Origin: Acinetobacter rongchengensis
GTDB taxonomy: Bacteria > Pseudomonadota > Gammaproteobacteria > Pseudomonadales > Moraxellaceae
NCBI RefSeq assembly: GCF_003611475.1
Contig: NZ_RAXT01000003.1
Coordinates: 1 to 64,000, forward strand
DNA: 64,000 bases
Direction: 5' to 3'
Part shown: positions 9,205-17,455 of the stretch, piece after piece
Numbering within the stretch: the stretch's first letter is position 1
Layout of the letters: each line of letters starts with the position of its first letter
Notes under the pieces: generated by a model
The model's database searches: none
What the model was told of the DNA's origin: nothing
What the model saw: the letters and a program-made list of their open reading frames with translations, nothing else
Program-made: the position numbers and the translations under genes

Positions 9205-9252
9205 GGGTTTTCCCCTAAATTTATCATTCTTGGTTTATGAGGTAGCTAAAAA

Positions 9253-11076
9253 TTAAGTATTCTTTTCAGTTGCCGTGTTATTCAGCGATTGGATATAGGC
9301 GCGCCAACCACCAAAGCTGCTGATATCTTGGGCATCATTTAAGCCATAAGGTTCGCAAATAAAACCTTTGACCCAACGACCATCTTCTAATTCAACATTG
9401 CCCATTCCTAAAGGAGTTGGGATTTCAGCGACAAATTCACCAAAGCGAGCTTTGGGAACATCCCACAATTCCACAATGATTTTTTGTCCAGAAGCATCAT
9501 CTTTACGTGCCAACCCGGGTTTAGGCGGAACTGTCCCATTCAGTGCATACAATGCATATTTTTCTGCGGTTAGCGTCGTTTCAATATGCACAGCATTACG
9601 TGTGGTCAATTGAAAGTTGAGTGGCATAGCGGTGAGATGTGCCCCAACGACAGCGACACGAATATGCTGCGCCGACACGCTTTGAGCTGAATTTTTTACT
9701 TGCATAACCTGTTGCAATGCACCCAAAGGCAGCTCAAGTTGTTGTTGCCATGTTTTACCAAAATGCGCCAAAGCAGCATCATGCCAAGCAGGGGCAATTA
9801 AGGTGATACCAAAAGGTAAGCCATCTGCTCTAAAGCCTGCAGGAACAGCTAAAGCACTTAAATCAGCTAGGTTAGTAAAGTTGGTATATGTTCCAAAGTG
9901 TGAATTATTTTCAATCGGCGCTTCTGCCATTTCCGCCAATGTATGAATCGTTGGCAAAGATGGAACAATTAAGGCATCAAATGTAGATAATTGTTTTTGA
10001 ATCTGCCGTGCCAAATCTTGCTTTAAATACTCAGCTTGATAAGCATCTACAGCCGAATATTCAAAACCTTTTTGAATGATTGTAGAAACCGTGGGATCAA
10101 AAGCATCAGGATGTGTGGCTAATAAATTTCCAACAGCAGACGTTCGCTCTGCAACCCATGCCCCTTGATAGAGCTGTTCAGCTAGCACATAAAAAGCGGA
10201 GAAATCAATTTGGGTAATTTTGGCATTCATTAATTCAAGCTGAGTTAATGCTTGCTTAAATGCGGCTTCAGACTGCTGATCACCAAAGAACTCAAGCTGA
10301 GCTGGAATCGCAAAATAAAGCTGTTTTGAAAATTGAGCCGGTGCAGTACATGGATTTTCACGTGAATAACTGTCGTGTTCATCGTACTGTTCAAGAATAT
10401 TCGCAGTAAATTCAGCATCATTTACAGTCAGTGCAAATATTGAAATACAGTCCAAACTTTTACAGGCGGGTAGTAAACCTGTATTGGAAAAACGTCCTTT
10501 GGTTGGTTTTAATCCGACAATATTATTAAATGCAGCAGGCACACGCCCAGAACCAGCGGTGTCTGTGCCTAATGAAATTGGCACTAAGCCACGTGCAACC
10601 ACACTTGCAGAACCTGAACTAGAACCACCACTCACATAATCAGGATTAAAGGTATTCGGTACTGCACCATAGGGAGAACGTGTGCCCACTAGACCTGTCG
10701 CAAATTGATCTAAATTGGTTTTACCAACAATAATTGCACCCGCAGCTTTCAACAATTGAATGACAAATGCATCCTGTTGCTTCACTTCGGTGAGTATTTT
10801 ACATGCCGCTGTCGTTGCAAAACCTGCAACATCAATATTGTCTTTAACCGCAACAGGTACACCAAACAAAGGCAGATCAATTCCCTGCTCATACTTTTGT
10901 TGTAAAGATTGAATCTGTTGATCGAGTATTTCATCCGTTGCAATTGATATCCATGCAGGATCAGTTGCATCAAAACTTTGAACGAGTGTGTAAAGGTTTT
11001 CTAACGTTATTTTTTGGTTTTGGTATGCATTTTTCCAATCTAAAATGCACCATCCAGATGTGTTAATTTTTTGCAT
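9253..11076 (-). CDS. atzF: Allophanate hydrolase
   Basis: About 607 aa. It splits allophanate to ammonia and CO2, completing ATP-driven urea breakdown. The amidase signature domain spans about residues 50-450 with the Ser-cisSer-Lys triad visible: Lys in VPVAVKDNIDVAGF, serines in GGSSSGSASVVARG and the nucleophile in GTDTAGSGRVPAAF. The C-terminal domain (about 475-600; VVGAHLTAMPLNFQL, PKPGLARK) is the AtzF-type extension that handles the decarboxylation step. The ATG at 11076 is preferred over a TTG at 11100, because the sigma-54 promoter predicts a transcript start near 11105 and would leave no leader for the TTG. It is the first gene of atzF-uca-gntR. Confidence 0.92.
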   Translation of the reverse strand: MQKINTSGWCILDWKNAYQNQKITLENLYTLVQSFDATDPAWISIATDEILDQQIQSLQQKYEQGIDLPLFGVPVAVKDNIDVAGFATTAACKILTEVKQQDAFVIQLLKAAGAIIVGKTNLDQFATGLVGTRSPYGAVPNTFNPDYVSGGSSSGSASVVARGLVPISLGTDTAGSGRVPAAFNNIVGLKPTKGRFSNTGLLPACKSLDCISIFALTVNDAEFTANILEQYDEHDSYSRENPCTAPAQFSKQLYFAIPAQLEFFGDQQSEAAFKQALTQLELMNAKITQIDFSAFYVLAEQLYQGAWVAERTSAVGNLLATHPDAFDPTVSTIIQKGFEYSAVDAYQAEYLKQDLARQIQKQLSTFDALIVPSLPTIHTLAEMAEAPIENNSHFGTYTNFTNLADLSALAVPAGFRADGLPFGITLIAPAWHDAALAHFGKTWQQQLELPLGALQQVMQVKNSAQSVSAQHIRVAVVGAHLTAMPLNFQLTTRNAVHIETTLTAEKYALYALNGTVPPKPGLARKDDASGQKIIVELWDVPKARFGEFVAEIPTPLGMGNVELEDGRWVKGFICEPYGLNDAQDISSFGGWRAYIQSLNNTATEKNT

Positions 11077-11114
11077 TACTGTATCCAATCTTGTATCCAA
11101 GTTTAGATTTAATA

Positions 11115-11132
11115 ATGCAGAAGTTATGCCAA
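11115..11132 (-). promoter_or_regulatory. Sigma-54 promoter of atzF-uca operon
   Basis: The minus strand reads TTGGCATAACTTCTGCAT. GG (11130-11129) and GC (11118-11117) are exactly 12 bases apart, as a -24/-12 element requires. The predicted start near 11105 leaves a leader of about 28 nt before the atzF ATG. This implies RpoN control with an activator such as NtrC. A stem with GTTATG/CATAAC and ACCTCT/AGAGGT halves (11123-11137 with 11167-11178) overlaps it. Confidence 0.75.
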
Positions 11133-11254
11133 CCTCTCTAAACCACTCTAAATAAAGGAGTTACACAGAGGTCATAACGTTTATTTGGCTCACCTCGAAC
11201 AGATAAATGAACCATTTTGAATCATGCTATTTAAATGCATGCAACAAAATGATC

Positions 11255-12079
11255 TCAAATCAATGCCGCTTTTTCATGCTGTAAGCACGTTTGCATATAC
11301 TCAGAATATACCGACAGTTTTTCAACTATATGTTCTGAATAAAACATATCTTCAATTAAATGTTGAGCTTGATCAAAACGATACTGATCACAATGTTGTA
11401 AAAGTTGCGCATTGATGTGTGAGAATTGATGACATAGATCGCTATAAAACTCATGTTTATTTTTAAATAACAATTGGTTCATATTGATCAATGCACTATC
11501 TGGGATATTTTGTTCTGCATAGCTGCGAATTTGAATAATTCTCACATTAAAAAAGGATTCAATGTCCAAAACTTTGTTCAGATCTAAGTTTAAATCTGTA
11601 ATCAGAAAAATAGTTGAGACATCTGCACGACACAATGCCTTGATCAAATTTGAATAAATAAAATCTGCATCACTCATCTCTAACTTTTGAATATCCAAGA
11701 AAATATTTAACGCATCTAAGACTTTACTCGGGTTTGATGCTTTCTTGTGTTCTGATGAATGCTTCTGATCAGCTTGATAATATTGATTTAGGATATTGAG
11801 TACAGTTGGTGATGAAGGTGTTGTATAAACAACTGTTTTATTTAAATTTGACAAAATAAAAGGCGCAAATAAATAAGCCAAACTCGCCTGTTGCGGTAAT
11901 ATTTTATTTTGAATAATCGAGTATGATTTTATTGTAGAAAACTCTCTCAAAACCTTGGCTCTTAGTAAGGTCGCTTCTAAATTTAAATAATACAATTGCA
12001 GAGCATTCTGTGCCTTTTCGGATAATGCATTGCCCTCAACAAACGCTGTAACTGGCTTCAATTGCGCGGTAACAAACAT
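11255..12079 (-). CDS. Uncharacterised protein, about 274 aa
   Basis: I do not recognise this family. It is a soluble, mostly helical protein with no signal peptide or membrane span. It begins MFVTAQLKPVTAFVEGN, has a short alpha/beta stretch in the middle (VSTIFLITDLNLDLNKVLDI, then FNVRIIQIRSYAE), and a helical C-terminus rich in His, Gln and Leu. The ATG at 12079 is chosen over a GTG at 12088 because AGGGTG lies six bases upstream. It is leftward, upstream of the atzF promoter and divergent from the MocR gene across about 300 bp. Base composition is more AT-rich than the metabolic genes around it, so recent acquisition is possible. Confidence 0.65.
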   Translation of the reverse strand: MFVTAQLKPVTAFVEGNALSEKAQNALQLYYLNLEATLLRAKVLREFSTIKSYSIIQNKILPQQASLAYLFAPFILSNLNKTVVYTTPSSPTVLNILNQYYQADQKHSSEHKKASNPSKVLDALNIFLDIQKLEMSDADFIYSNLIKALCRADVSTIFLITDLNLDLNKVLDIESFFNVRIIQIRSYAEQNIPDSALINMNQLLFKNKHEFYSDLCHQFSHINAQLLQHCDQYRFDQAQHLIEDMFYSEHIVEKLSVYSEYMQTCLQHEKAALI

Positions 12080-12231
12080 TATTTTCACCCTGACGAATAG
12101 AAATTTACATAGAACAAAGACATTGATGATTGTCGAATTTTCTTCAATAAAAAATGCATTAGGCTCAAGTTATGGGTCTTATTTTGACGTGTTGGAGAAT
12201 GAAGATATAGCAACAAAAAGACAAAAAATAT

Positions 12232-12270
12232 ATATAACAGATTTATTGCAACACTACGGATCTGTTATAT
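12232..12270. repeat. Long-spaced inverted repeat, copy 1
   Basis: Arms ATATAACAGAT (12232-12242) and ATCTGTTATAT (12260-12270) are separated by 17 bp. The same arms with the same 17-bp spacing recur after the MocR gene at 13906-13942, while the spacer sequences differ. It lies in the gene-free stretch 12080-12386 between two divergent genes, so an operator is plausible. Confidence 0.6.
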
Positions 12271-12323
12271 TTTCATTGTGAATCTTCAAGCTTTTGTTGA
12301 ATGAATAAAACTTGATTTAGATT

Positions 12324-12369
12324 TGTACTGCAATTTTATTTAAGCATCTGTACTGAATTTTAATTTAAG
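12324..12369. promoter_or_regulatory. Direct repeat upstream of the MocR gene
   Basis: Two near-identical 21-bp units start at 12324 and 12349, each beginning TGTACTG and ending ATTTAAG, with a 25-bp period. MocR-type regulators (GabR, PdxR, TauR) are known to bind direct repeats near their own promoters, so this is a good candidate autoregulatory site. It ends 17 bp before the start codon. Confidence 0.5.
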
Positions 12370-12386
12370 TTTTCGGGTAACTTTTT

Positions 12387-13808
12387 ATGTATAAATCTGA
12401 ACAACTTGCACAACATTTAAAACAACTGATTGAAAATAAAACCTGGAAGGCACATGAAAAACTACCTTCTTTAAGGCAGCAAGTCGAACGATCTGGTTTT
12501 AGTTTGATCACAGTGATGAATGCGTATCAGGAACTTGAAGCGCAAGGCTTAATTTATTCAAAAGAAAAATCAGGTTATTTTGTTGCAGAAAATCAACATG
12601 ATTCAGCGGAAAAGCATGTCGCTATCAACCATAAAATTGAAATAAACTCGATTGTATTCAAATATCTAAAATCAATTCAATCTGAACAAATTATCCCTTT
12701 GGGTTCTGCTTTCCCGAATAGCCAATTGCTCTATTCTGCCAAACTGATTCAAACACTTGGGCAACTTGCAAAACAAAGACGCAGTTATGAGCAAACGCCC
12801 AGTTTGCCACCTGGCAACTATGAGTTAAGAAAAATCATTGCGCAACGCTATGCCATGCAAGGCATTCCGACTGATCCTTCAGATATTGTGATTACCTCGG
12901 GCGGCTTAGATGCACTCAATTTGTCACTTCAAGCCATGACGCAATCGGGGGATTATATTTTATTGCAACAAACGTTATTTTACGGCGCTTGGCAAGCCGC
13001 AGAACGCTTGGGTTTAAAGGTGATTACCATCCCAGAACATCCTGTTGATGGAATTGATTTAGAAGCTTTTGAGCAAGCGATTTTGAACTATCCAATCAAA
13101 GTCTGTTTGATGATGTTAAACAGTCAAAATCCGATTGGATTCACCGTAAGTGACGAGATTAAATTAAGATTGGCGAAAATTTTACATCGACATCAGATTC
13201 ACCTCATTGAAGATGATGTTTATGAAGAACTTTATTATGGAAATAAAAAACCCTTATCGATGAAGTACTTTGATCAACAAAATCTGATCTTACATTGTTC
13301 TTCATTTTCTAAAACCTTAGGCGCTGGTTTTCGGGTGGGTTGGGTCTATGCAGGAAAATATTCAGAAAATATTCAACATATTCAGCTGATGAGTACACTC
13401 TCAGTCAATTCATTTATTCAAAATGCTTTGGTTGAATATTTATCGCATCGTCATTATGAAAAACACCTGAAAACACTTCGTTCAACCTTACAAAGACTGA
13501 AAAAACAATATTTTAATTATTTGAATACCCACTTACCTACACAGTGTACAGTTGACTATTATCCTTCAGGTTATTTTTTATGGATTGAACTTCCTGAGTA
13601 CTTAGACAGCACCTTGATTTATCAACGGTTACTTGAAAAAAAGATCAGTGTTGCACCCAATATTTTATTCAATGCAACCATGCAAAATAAAAATCATATT
13701 CGTATCAATTGTTCGTTTGAAATCAATACTCGAATTCAAACTGCACTAGAACACCTTATTGAGGATTTACAGCAACAAATTGACTTACATCTTGAGCAGC
13801 ACGAATAA
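12387..13808 (+). CDS. MocR-type GntR regulator with aminotransferase-like domain
   Basis: 473 aa. Residues 1-70 are a GntR winged helix (LPSLRQQVERSGFSLITVMNAYQELEAQGLIYSKEKSGYFV). Residues about 110-465 are a fold-type I aminotransferase domain that binds PLP; the Schiff-base lysine is in HCSSFSKTLGAGFRVGW, and the phosphate/cofactor motifs PPGNYELRKIIAQRY and SGGLDALNLSL are present. Such proteins are transcription factors using PLP as sensor, not enzymes. Known targets include vitamin B6, GABA and taurine genes; the target here is unknown, with the divergent 274-aa gene and the 55-aa peptide gene as the nearest candidates. Two kinds of repeat flank it. Confidence 0.9.
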   Translation: MYKSEQLAQHLKQLIENKTWKAHEKLPSLRQQVERSGFSLITVMNAYQELEAQGLIYSKEKSGYFVAENQHDSAEKHVAINHKIEINSIVFKYLKSIQSEQIIPLGSAFPNSQLLYSAKLIQTLGQLAKQRRSYEQTPSLPPGNYELRKIIAQRYAMQGIPTDPSDIVITSGGLDALNLSLQAMTQSGDYILLQQTLFYGAWQAAERLGLKVITIPEHPVDGIDLEAFEQAILNYPIKVCLMMLNSQNPIGFTVSDEIKLRLAKILHRHQIHLIEDDVYEELYYGNKKPLSMKYFDQQNLILHCSSFSKTLGAGFRVGWVYAGKYSENIQHIQLMSTLSVNSFIQNALVEYLSHRHYEKHLKTLRSTLQRLKKQYFNYLNTHLPTQCTVDYYPSGYFLWIELPEYLDSTLIYQRLLEKKISVAPNILFNATMQNKNHIRINCSFEINTRIQTALEHLIEDLQQQIDLHLEQHE

Positions 13809-13905
13809 TCCATCTCACTGAAAAGTCAATAAAATAGCGGTAGATCAATAGCCAGTTAAGTTTCAAAAACTGCTATTGATTAACTTTAAAATAGAAACAT
13901 TTTTT

Positions 13906-13942
13906 TATAACAGATAAAGTTTTTCCCAACTCATCTGTTATA
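13906..13942. repeat. Long-spaced inverted repeat, copy 2
   Basis: Arms TATAACAGAT (13906-13915) and ATCTGTTATA (13933-13942) flank a 17-bp spacer, matching copy 1 at 12232-12270. A T-run follows the right arm, so termination after the MocR gene is an alternative reading. It lies about 85 bp before the 55-aa gene. Confidence 0.6.
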
Positions 13943-14026
13943 TTTTTTTTCTTTAGTTTTGTATCTACCGAACAATCACGCTAGGTTACATAATTTGTTC
14001 AAGATAAGCATTCAGAGAATGATGTA

Positions 14027-14194
14027 ATGAATAACGATCAAGACCCGAAAAAACCGCAAAAATATGCCGATAGCTCAATCTCAGACAAAGATTTTAAACG
14101 CATGATTATTTGGTTTTCTATCTTCTGCGGTTTATTTATGATTGGCGTGATTGTATCAATTGGCGCAGATTCCGCAAAAATTATTGGTTCATAA
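14027..14194 (+). CDS. Small single-span membrane protein, 55 aa
   Basis: The ORF begins MNNDQDPKKPQKYADSS, a hydrophilic N-terminus, followed by one hydrophobic segment of about 20 residues (IIWFSIFCGLFMIGVIVSI) and a short tail ending KIIGS. It is too short for routine ORF calling, but a purine-rich AGAGAATG lies ahead of the ATG and a strong hairpin follows 8 bp after the stop. I do not recognise the family. It is likely an inner membrane peptide with its N-terminus in the cytoplasm, given the positive residues before the span. Confidence 0.6.
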   Translation: MNNDQDPKKPQKYADSSISDKDFKRMIIWFSIFCGLFMIGVIVSIGADSAKIIGS

Positions 14195-14202
14195 CAGATT
14201 TA

Positions 14203-14231
14203 CAGCAAGTAAGCATCATGCTTACTTGCTG
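14203..14231. terminator. Hairpin between small ORF and nasA (convergent)
   Basis: Arms of 14 bp, CAGCAAGTAAGCAT and ATGCTTACTTGCTG, surround a one-base centre. It sits between two convergent genes and most likely ends both; the T-rich stretch TTTTATTTTC follows on the + strand. Confidence 0.75.
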
Positions 14232-14252
14232 AATCAATTTTATTTTCAAGAA

Positions 14253-17057
14253 TTAACCTACCTCAGTTTGACAGGCCTTAATTAATCCACGAATTTCAGG
14301 TAAACATGAACCACAGTTACCGCCTGCTTTTAGACAAGCAGTCACTTGTTTTTCATCAGAAATATTCTTTTCTTTAATGGTTTGAATAATTCTGTTTTTA
14401 CCGACCTTAAAGCAACTACACACCAAAGGCCCTTCACTGTTCCCCATCGACATCGCTTGACCCGCCAATAAAGCCTTACGATGCATTGCACTTAAACGCT
14501 CACGCTTAAAGAGACTTGCAACCCAATCACGATCTGGCAATAACGCTTTTGGTGCAATGTATAAACTGGCAATCAAATGTCCATCTTGTAACACCACGCT
14601 ATGACTCATATGTGCAGTCTGATCTTCAAGATTGAGCCATTCAAAACTTTCATCTTCAAAAGGCAATAACGCTTTTAAGTTTTGCATGGTTTCAGTAAAA
14701 CGACGACGATCTGCTAACTCATAACGCACTGCTTTCGCTGTTTGGATTTTTGTCCACCATACGGTGTTTTCAATGGTGCTTTTGACAATATTTTCAAAAC
14801 CTTTGCGCACATAAAACACACCCTGCCATTGTGTATAAAAGGGTTGAATCATCACAGGTGTATGTTTAAATTCGGGTTCTCCAGAAATGGCATCTACAAC
14901 AGGATTCACCACTTTGCCTATACGTGCATCTGAAGCAAATTGATCATTCCAGTGAATCGGAGCAAATATTTGTCCACGGCGAATATTATCACTCAACACT
15001 GCACGCAATATACAGTTTCCCCAAGCCGATTTAATCTCGACCAACTCACCTTCTTTCAAGCCATATTTCAATGCATCATTCGGATGAATTTCGCAAAAAG
15101 GTTCAGCTTTATGCGTACTTAAATTGGCTGACAATCCAGTCCGCGTCATGGTATGCCATTGATCACGAATCCGCCCAGTATTTAGAATTAAAGGATATTC
15201 ACGATCAATTTGGTTTACAGGGTCAATGGCTTTGGTTGCTATAAACTTTGCCTTTCGATCTGCGTAACTAAATTGCCCGTTTGAAAACAACTGTGCAACT
15301 TCACCCTCTTTTTGATTGGGATTTAAAATTGGCCATTGTGTAGGTTCGAGTTGATTATATTCATTTATGGATAAATCGGTTAAACCTTGTAAATTAAAAT
15401 AACGGAAAACGGCTGTTTCTGAAGATTGAGAAATTTCTGCATTTCGGTAAGCAGAAAGTTGAGCATGTTCTTTGAAAATATCATGGCTATTTTCAAAGTC
15501 AAAACCACTAAAACCTAATTTCTTAGCCACTTGTGATACAGACCACCAGTCTGCTTTGGCTTGCTCTGGACTGTCTAAAAAGGCACGTTGTCTTGAAATA
15601 CGGCGCTCAGAGTTCGTAACCGTACCGTCTTTTTCACCCCAGCCTAGTGCAGGTAGTAATACATCAGCATATTGCGTGGTATCCGTGTCTTTACAGATAT
15701 CAGAAACAACCACAAACTCACATTTGTCCAAAGCACGCTTAACTTGATCTGCATTGGGTAAACTCACCACAGGATTGGTTGCCATAATCCATATGGCTTT
15801 AATTTTGCCACTTTCAACCGCTTCAAAAAGGTCTACTGCTTTTAAACCGACTTGATTTGCAATGGTTGGACTTTGCCAAAATTGTTGAACCAACTGTTGA
15901 TGTTGTTGATTGCCTAGATCCATATGTGCTGCAAGCATATTGGCAAGTCCACCCACTTCTCGTCCCCCCATGGCATTGGGTTGACCTGTCATTGAGAATG
16001 GTGCGGCACCTAAATGACCAATTTTTCCAGTCAAAAGATGACAATTGATAATGCTATTGGCTTTATCTACACCACGAGAAGATTGATTGACACCCATTGA
16101 AAACAGTGTCATCACTTTTTTAGTTTGTGCAAATTTCTCAAAAAATAACTGTAATTTTTCCAGCGAGATGCCAGTTTGAGCTGCAACCTCAGCAATATCC
16201 GCTTCCGATTGAGCAGCGTCGAGAGCAATCTTTAAATCTTGAGTATGCGCCTCTACAAACGCAGCATCGACATAATCATTTTGATGTAAATACTGCAATA
16301 GGCCATTGAATAACCGAACATCTTGACCAATCAAAATCGGGAGATGTAAATCAGCAGCTTCACAAGTTGCAGTAAAACGTGGATCAATCACCACCACGAA
16401 TAAATCCCGCTTTTCTTTTGCTTGCATAATGCGTTGGTACAACACAGGATGGCACCAAGCTGTATTTGAGCCCACTAAAACCACCATTTCAGTATGTTCA
16501 AAGTCTTGGTAACTTGCAGGAACTAAATCCTCACCAAAAGCACGTTTATGTGCCGCCACTGCTGACGACATGCATAGCCTTGAATTGGTATCAATATTGG
16601 CTGTACCTAGGTAGCCTTTTACGAATTTATTGACGACATAATAATCTTCAGTGAGTAGTTGCCCTGATACGTAGAATGCAATACTGTCTCGACCATATTG
16701 ATCTATAAAATGCTGAAATTTATTGGCAATTAAATCAGTCGCTGTATCCCAATCAGTTTGTGTCCTATGCGTGGTTAAGGCCTTTGTTTCTGAATGCGCT
16801 TTACGCCCTAACATAGGGTGCAAAACACGTGTTTCCAAACCAATTGTATCGGCTAAATTACTACCTTTAATGCAAAGCTTTCCATAATTTGATGGATGAT
16901 TAACATCTCCAACCACAGATACTTTTTGCCCTGAAGCAGTTTCCTGAACTGTAGCAGTGACACCACACCCCACACCACAGTATGGGCATGTGGTTTGTGT
17001 CGTTTTAATCATTTGTTCGGTGGAGCTATGCAGTTCCATTACAGGGATACTATTCAT
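14253..17057 (-). CDS. nasA: Assimilatory nitrate reductase, catalytic subunit
   Basis: A 934-aa cytoplasmic molybdoenzyme that reduces nitrate to nitrite. The N-terminal 4Fe-4S domain reads CPYCGVGCGVTATV...GKLCIKGSNL (residues 24-67). It is followed by the Mo-bis-MGD domains (YVSGQLLTEDYYVVNKF, SMTGQPNAMGGREVGG) and the dinucleotide-binding domain (LNTGRIRDQWHTMTRTG). The C-terminal 60 residues are a BFD-like [2Fe-2S] domain with CSCFKVGKN and CLKAGGNCGSC, as in Klebsiella NasA. Electrons would come from the NirD-FAD fusion protein encoded upstream. A 400-bp repeat-filled gap separates it from that gene, so it may need read-through or its own promoter. Confidence 0.95.
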   Translation of the reverse strand: MNSIPVMELHSSTEQMIKTTQTTCPYCGVGCGVTATVQETASGQKVSVVGDVNHPSNYGKLCIKGSNLADTIGLETRVLHPMLGRKAHSETKALTTHRTQTDWDTATDLIANKFQHFIDQYGRDSIAFYVSGQLLTEDYYVVNKFVKGYLGTANIDTNSRLCMSSAVAAHKRAFGEDLVPASYQDFEHTEMVVLVGSNTAWCHPVLYQRIMQAKEKRDLFVVVIDPRFTATCEAADLHLPILIGQDVRLFNGLLQYLHQNDYVDAAFVEAHTQDLKIALDAAQSEADIAEVAAQTGISLEKLQLFFEKFAQTKKVMTLFSMGVNQSSRGVDKANSIINCHLLTGKIGHLGAAPFSMTGQPNAMGGREVGGLANMLAAHMDLGNQQHQQLVQQFWQSPTIANQVGLKAVDLFEAVESGKIKAIWIMATNPVVSLPNADQVKRALDKCEFVVVSDICKDTDTTQYADVLLPALGWGEKDGTVTNSERRISRQRAFLDSPEQAKADWWSVSQVAKKLGFSGFDFENSHDIFKEHAQLSAYRNAEISQSSETAVFRYFNLQGLTDLSINEYNQLEPTQWPILNPNQKEGEVAQLFSNGQFSYADRKAKFIATKAIDPVNQIDREYPLILNTGRIRDQWHTMTRTGLSANLSTHKAEPFCEIHPNDALKYGLKEGELVEIKSAWGNCILRAVLSDNIRRGQIFAPIHWNDQFASDARIGKVVNPVVDAISGEPEFKHTPVMIQPFYTQWQGVFYVRKGFENIVKSTIENTVWWTKIQTAKAVRYELADRRRFTETMQNLKALLPFEDESFEWLNLEDQTAHMSHSVVLQDGHLIASLYIAPKALLPDRDWVASLFKRERLSAMHRKALLAGQAMSMGNSEGPLVCSCFKVGKNRIIQTIKEKNISDEKQVTACLKAGGNCGSCLPEIRGLIKACQTEVG

Positions 17058-17084
17058 TTCTGCTTCGCTCCTTATTCAACGCTT

Positions 17085-17440
17085 AATGGAAGTTCCCTCT
17101 TCTTTTAAAAGGAGAAGGTTAGGGAGAGGATTATTTTGCAAATTTATCCTCATCCTAACCGTTTCCCTGAACCATATATGGCGCAAGAGAAGGGACTTTC
17201 GATATAAATTTTATGACCAATGACTATTTTGACTTTTACAAAATTTCTAGTTAATCCTTCCTCATCCCTTCTTTTAAGAGCTTAAAGAATGATAAGTCTG
17301 TAAAAACCCCCTCCTTTCTGGAGGAGGTAGGGGAGGTTTTATATTAAAAATCCCCCTCATCCTAACCTTCTCCCTAAGGGAGAAGGGACTTCAATACCTA
17401 GATTGTTTAGGGTTAGAACATTCCACTCTTTTAAAAAGGA
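17085..17440. repeat. Cluster of extragenic palindromic repeats
   Basis: The gene-free stretch 17058-17455 holds at least five related GA/CT-rich units. One is at 17095-17136 (CTCTTCTTTTAAAAGGAGAAG then GTTAGGGAGAGG in sequence), and others carry the core CCTCATCCTAACC near 17148 and 17358, CCTCATCCCTTC near 17261, CCCCTCC...GGAGG at 17309-17337, and a degenerate unit near 17428. Two cores end in CTTCTCCC/GGGAGAAGG palindromes. Orientation varies. A relative of the third type occurs at 53580-53615. They look like dispersed non-coding elements; as RNA they would fold strongly between the NirD-FAD gene and nasA. Confidence 0.65.
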
Positions 17441-17455
17441 ATTAGGGAGACAACT

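Noticed and set aside
11101..11254. Guanidine-I riboswitch upstream of the carboxylase operon
   Set aside because: Some urea/guanidine carboxylase operons carry one. I looked for its conserved segments on the minus strand and found none; the space is taken by a sigma-54 promoter.
12030..12281. An 83-codon + strand frame between the 274-aa gene and the MocR gene
   Set aside because: It starts antisense inside the 274-aa gene, runs through the inverted repeat, and has no convincing ribosome site.
17085..17440. Insertion sequence or MITE remnant
   Set aside because: Units vary in length and orientation, lack shared ends and target-site duplications, and contain no transposase fragment; extragenic palindromic repeats fit better.
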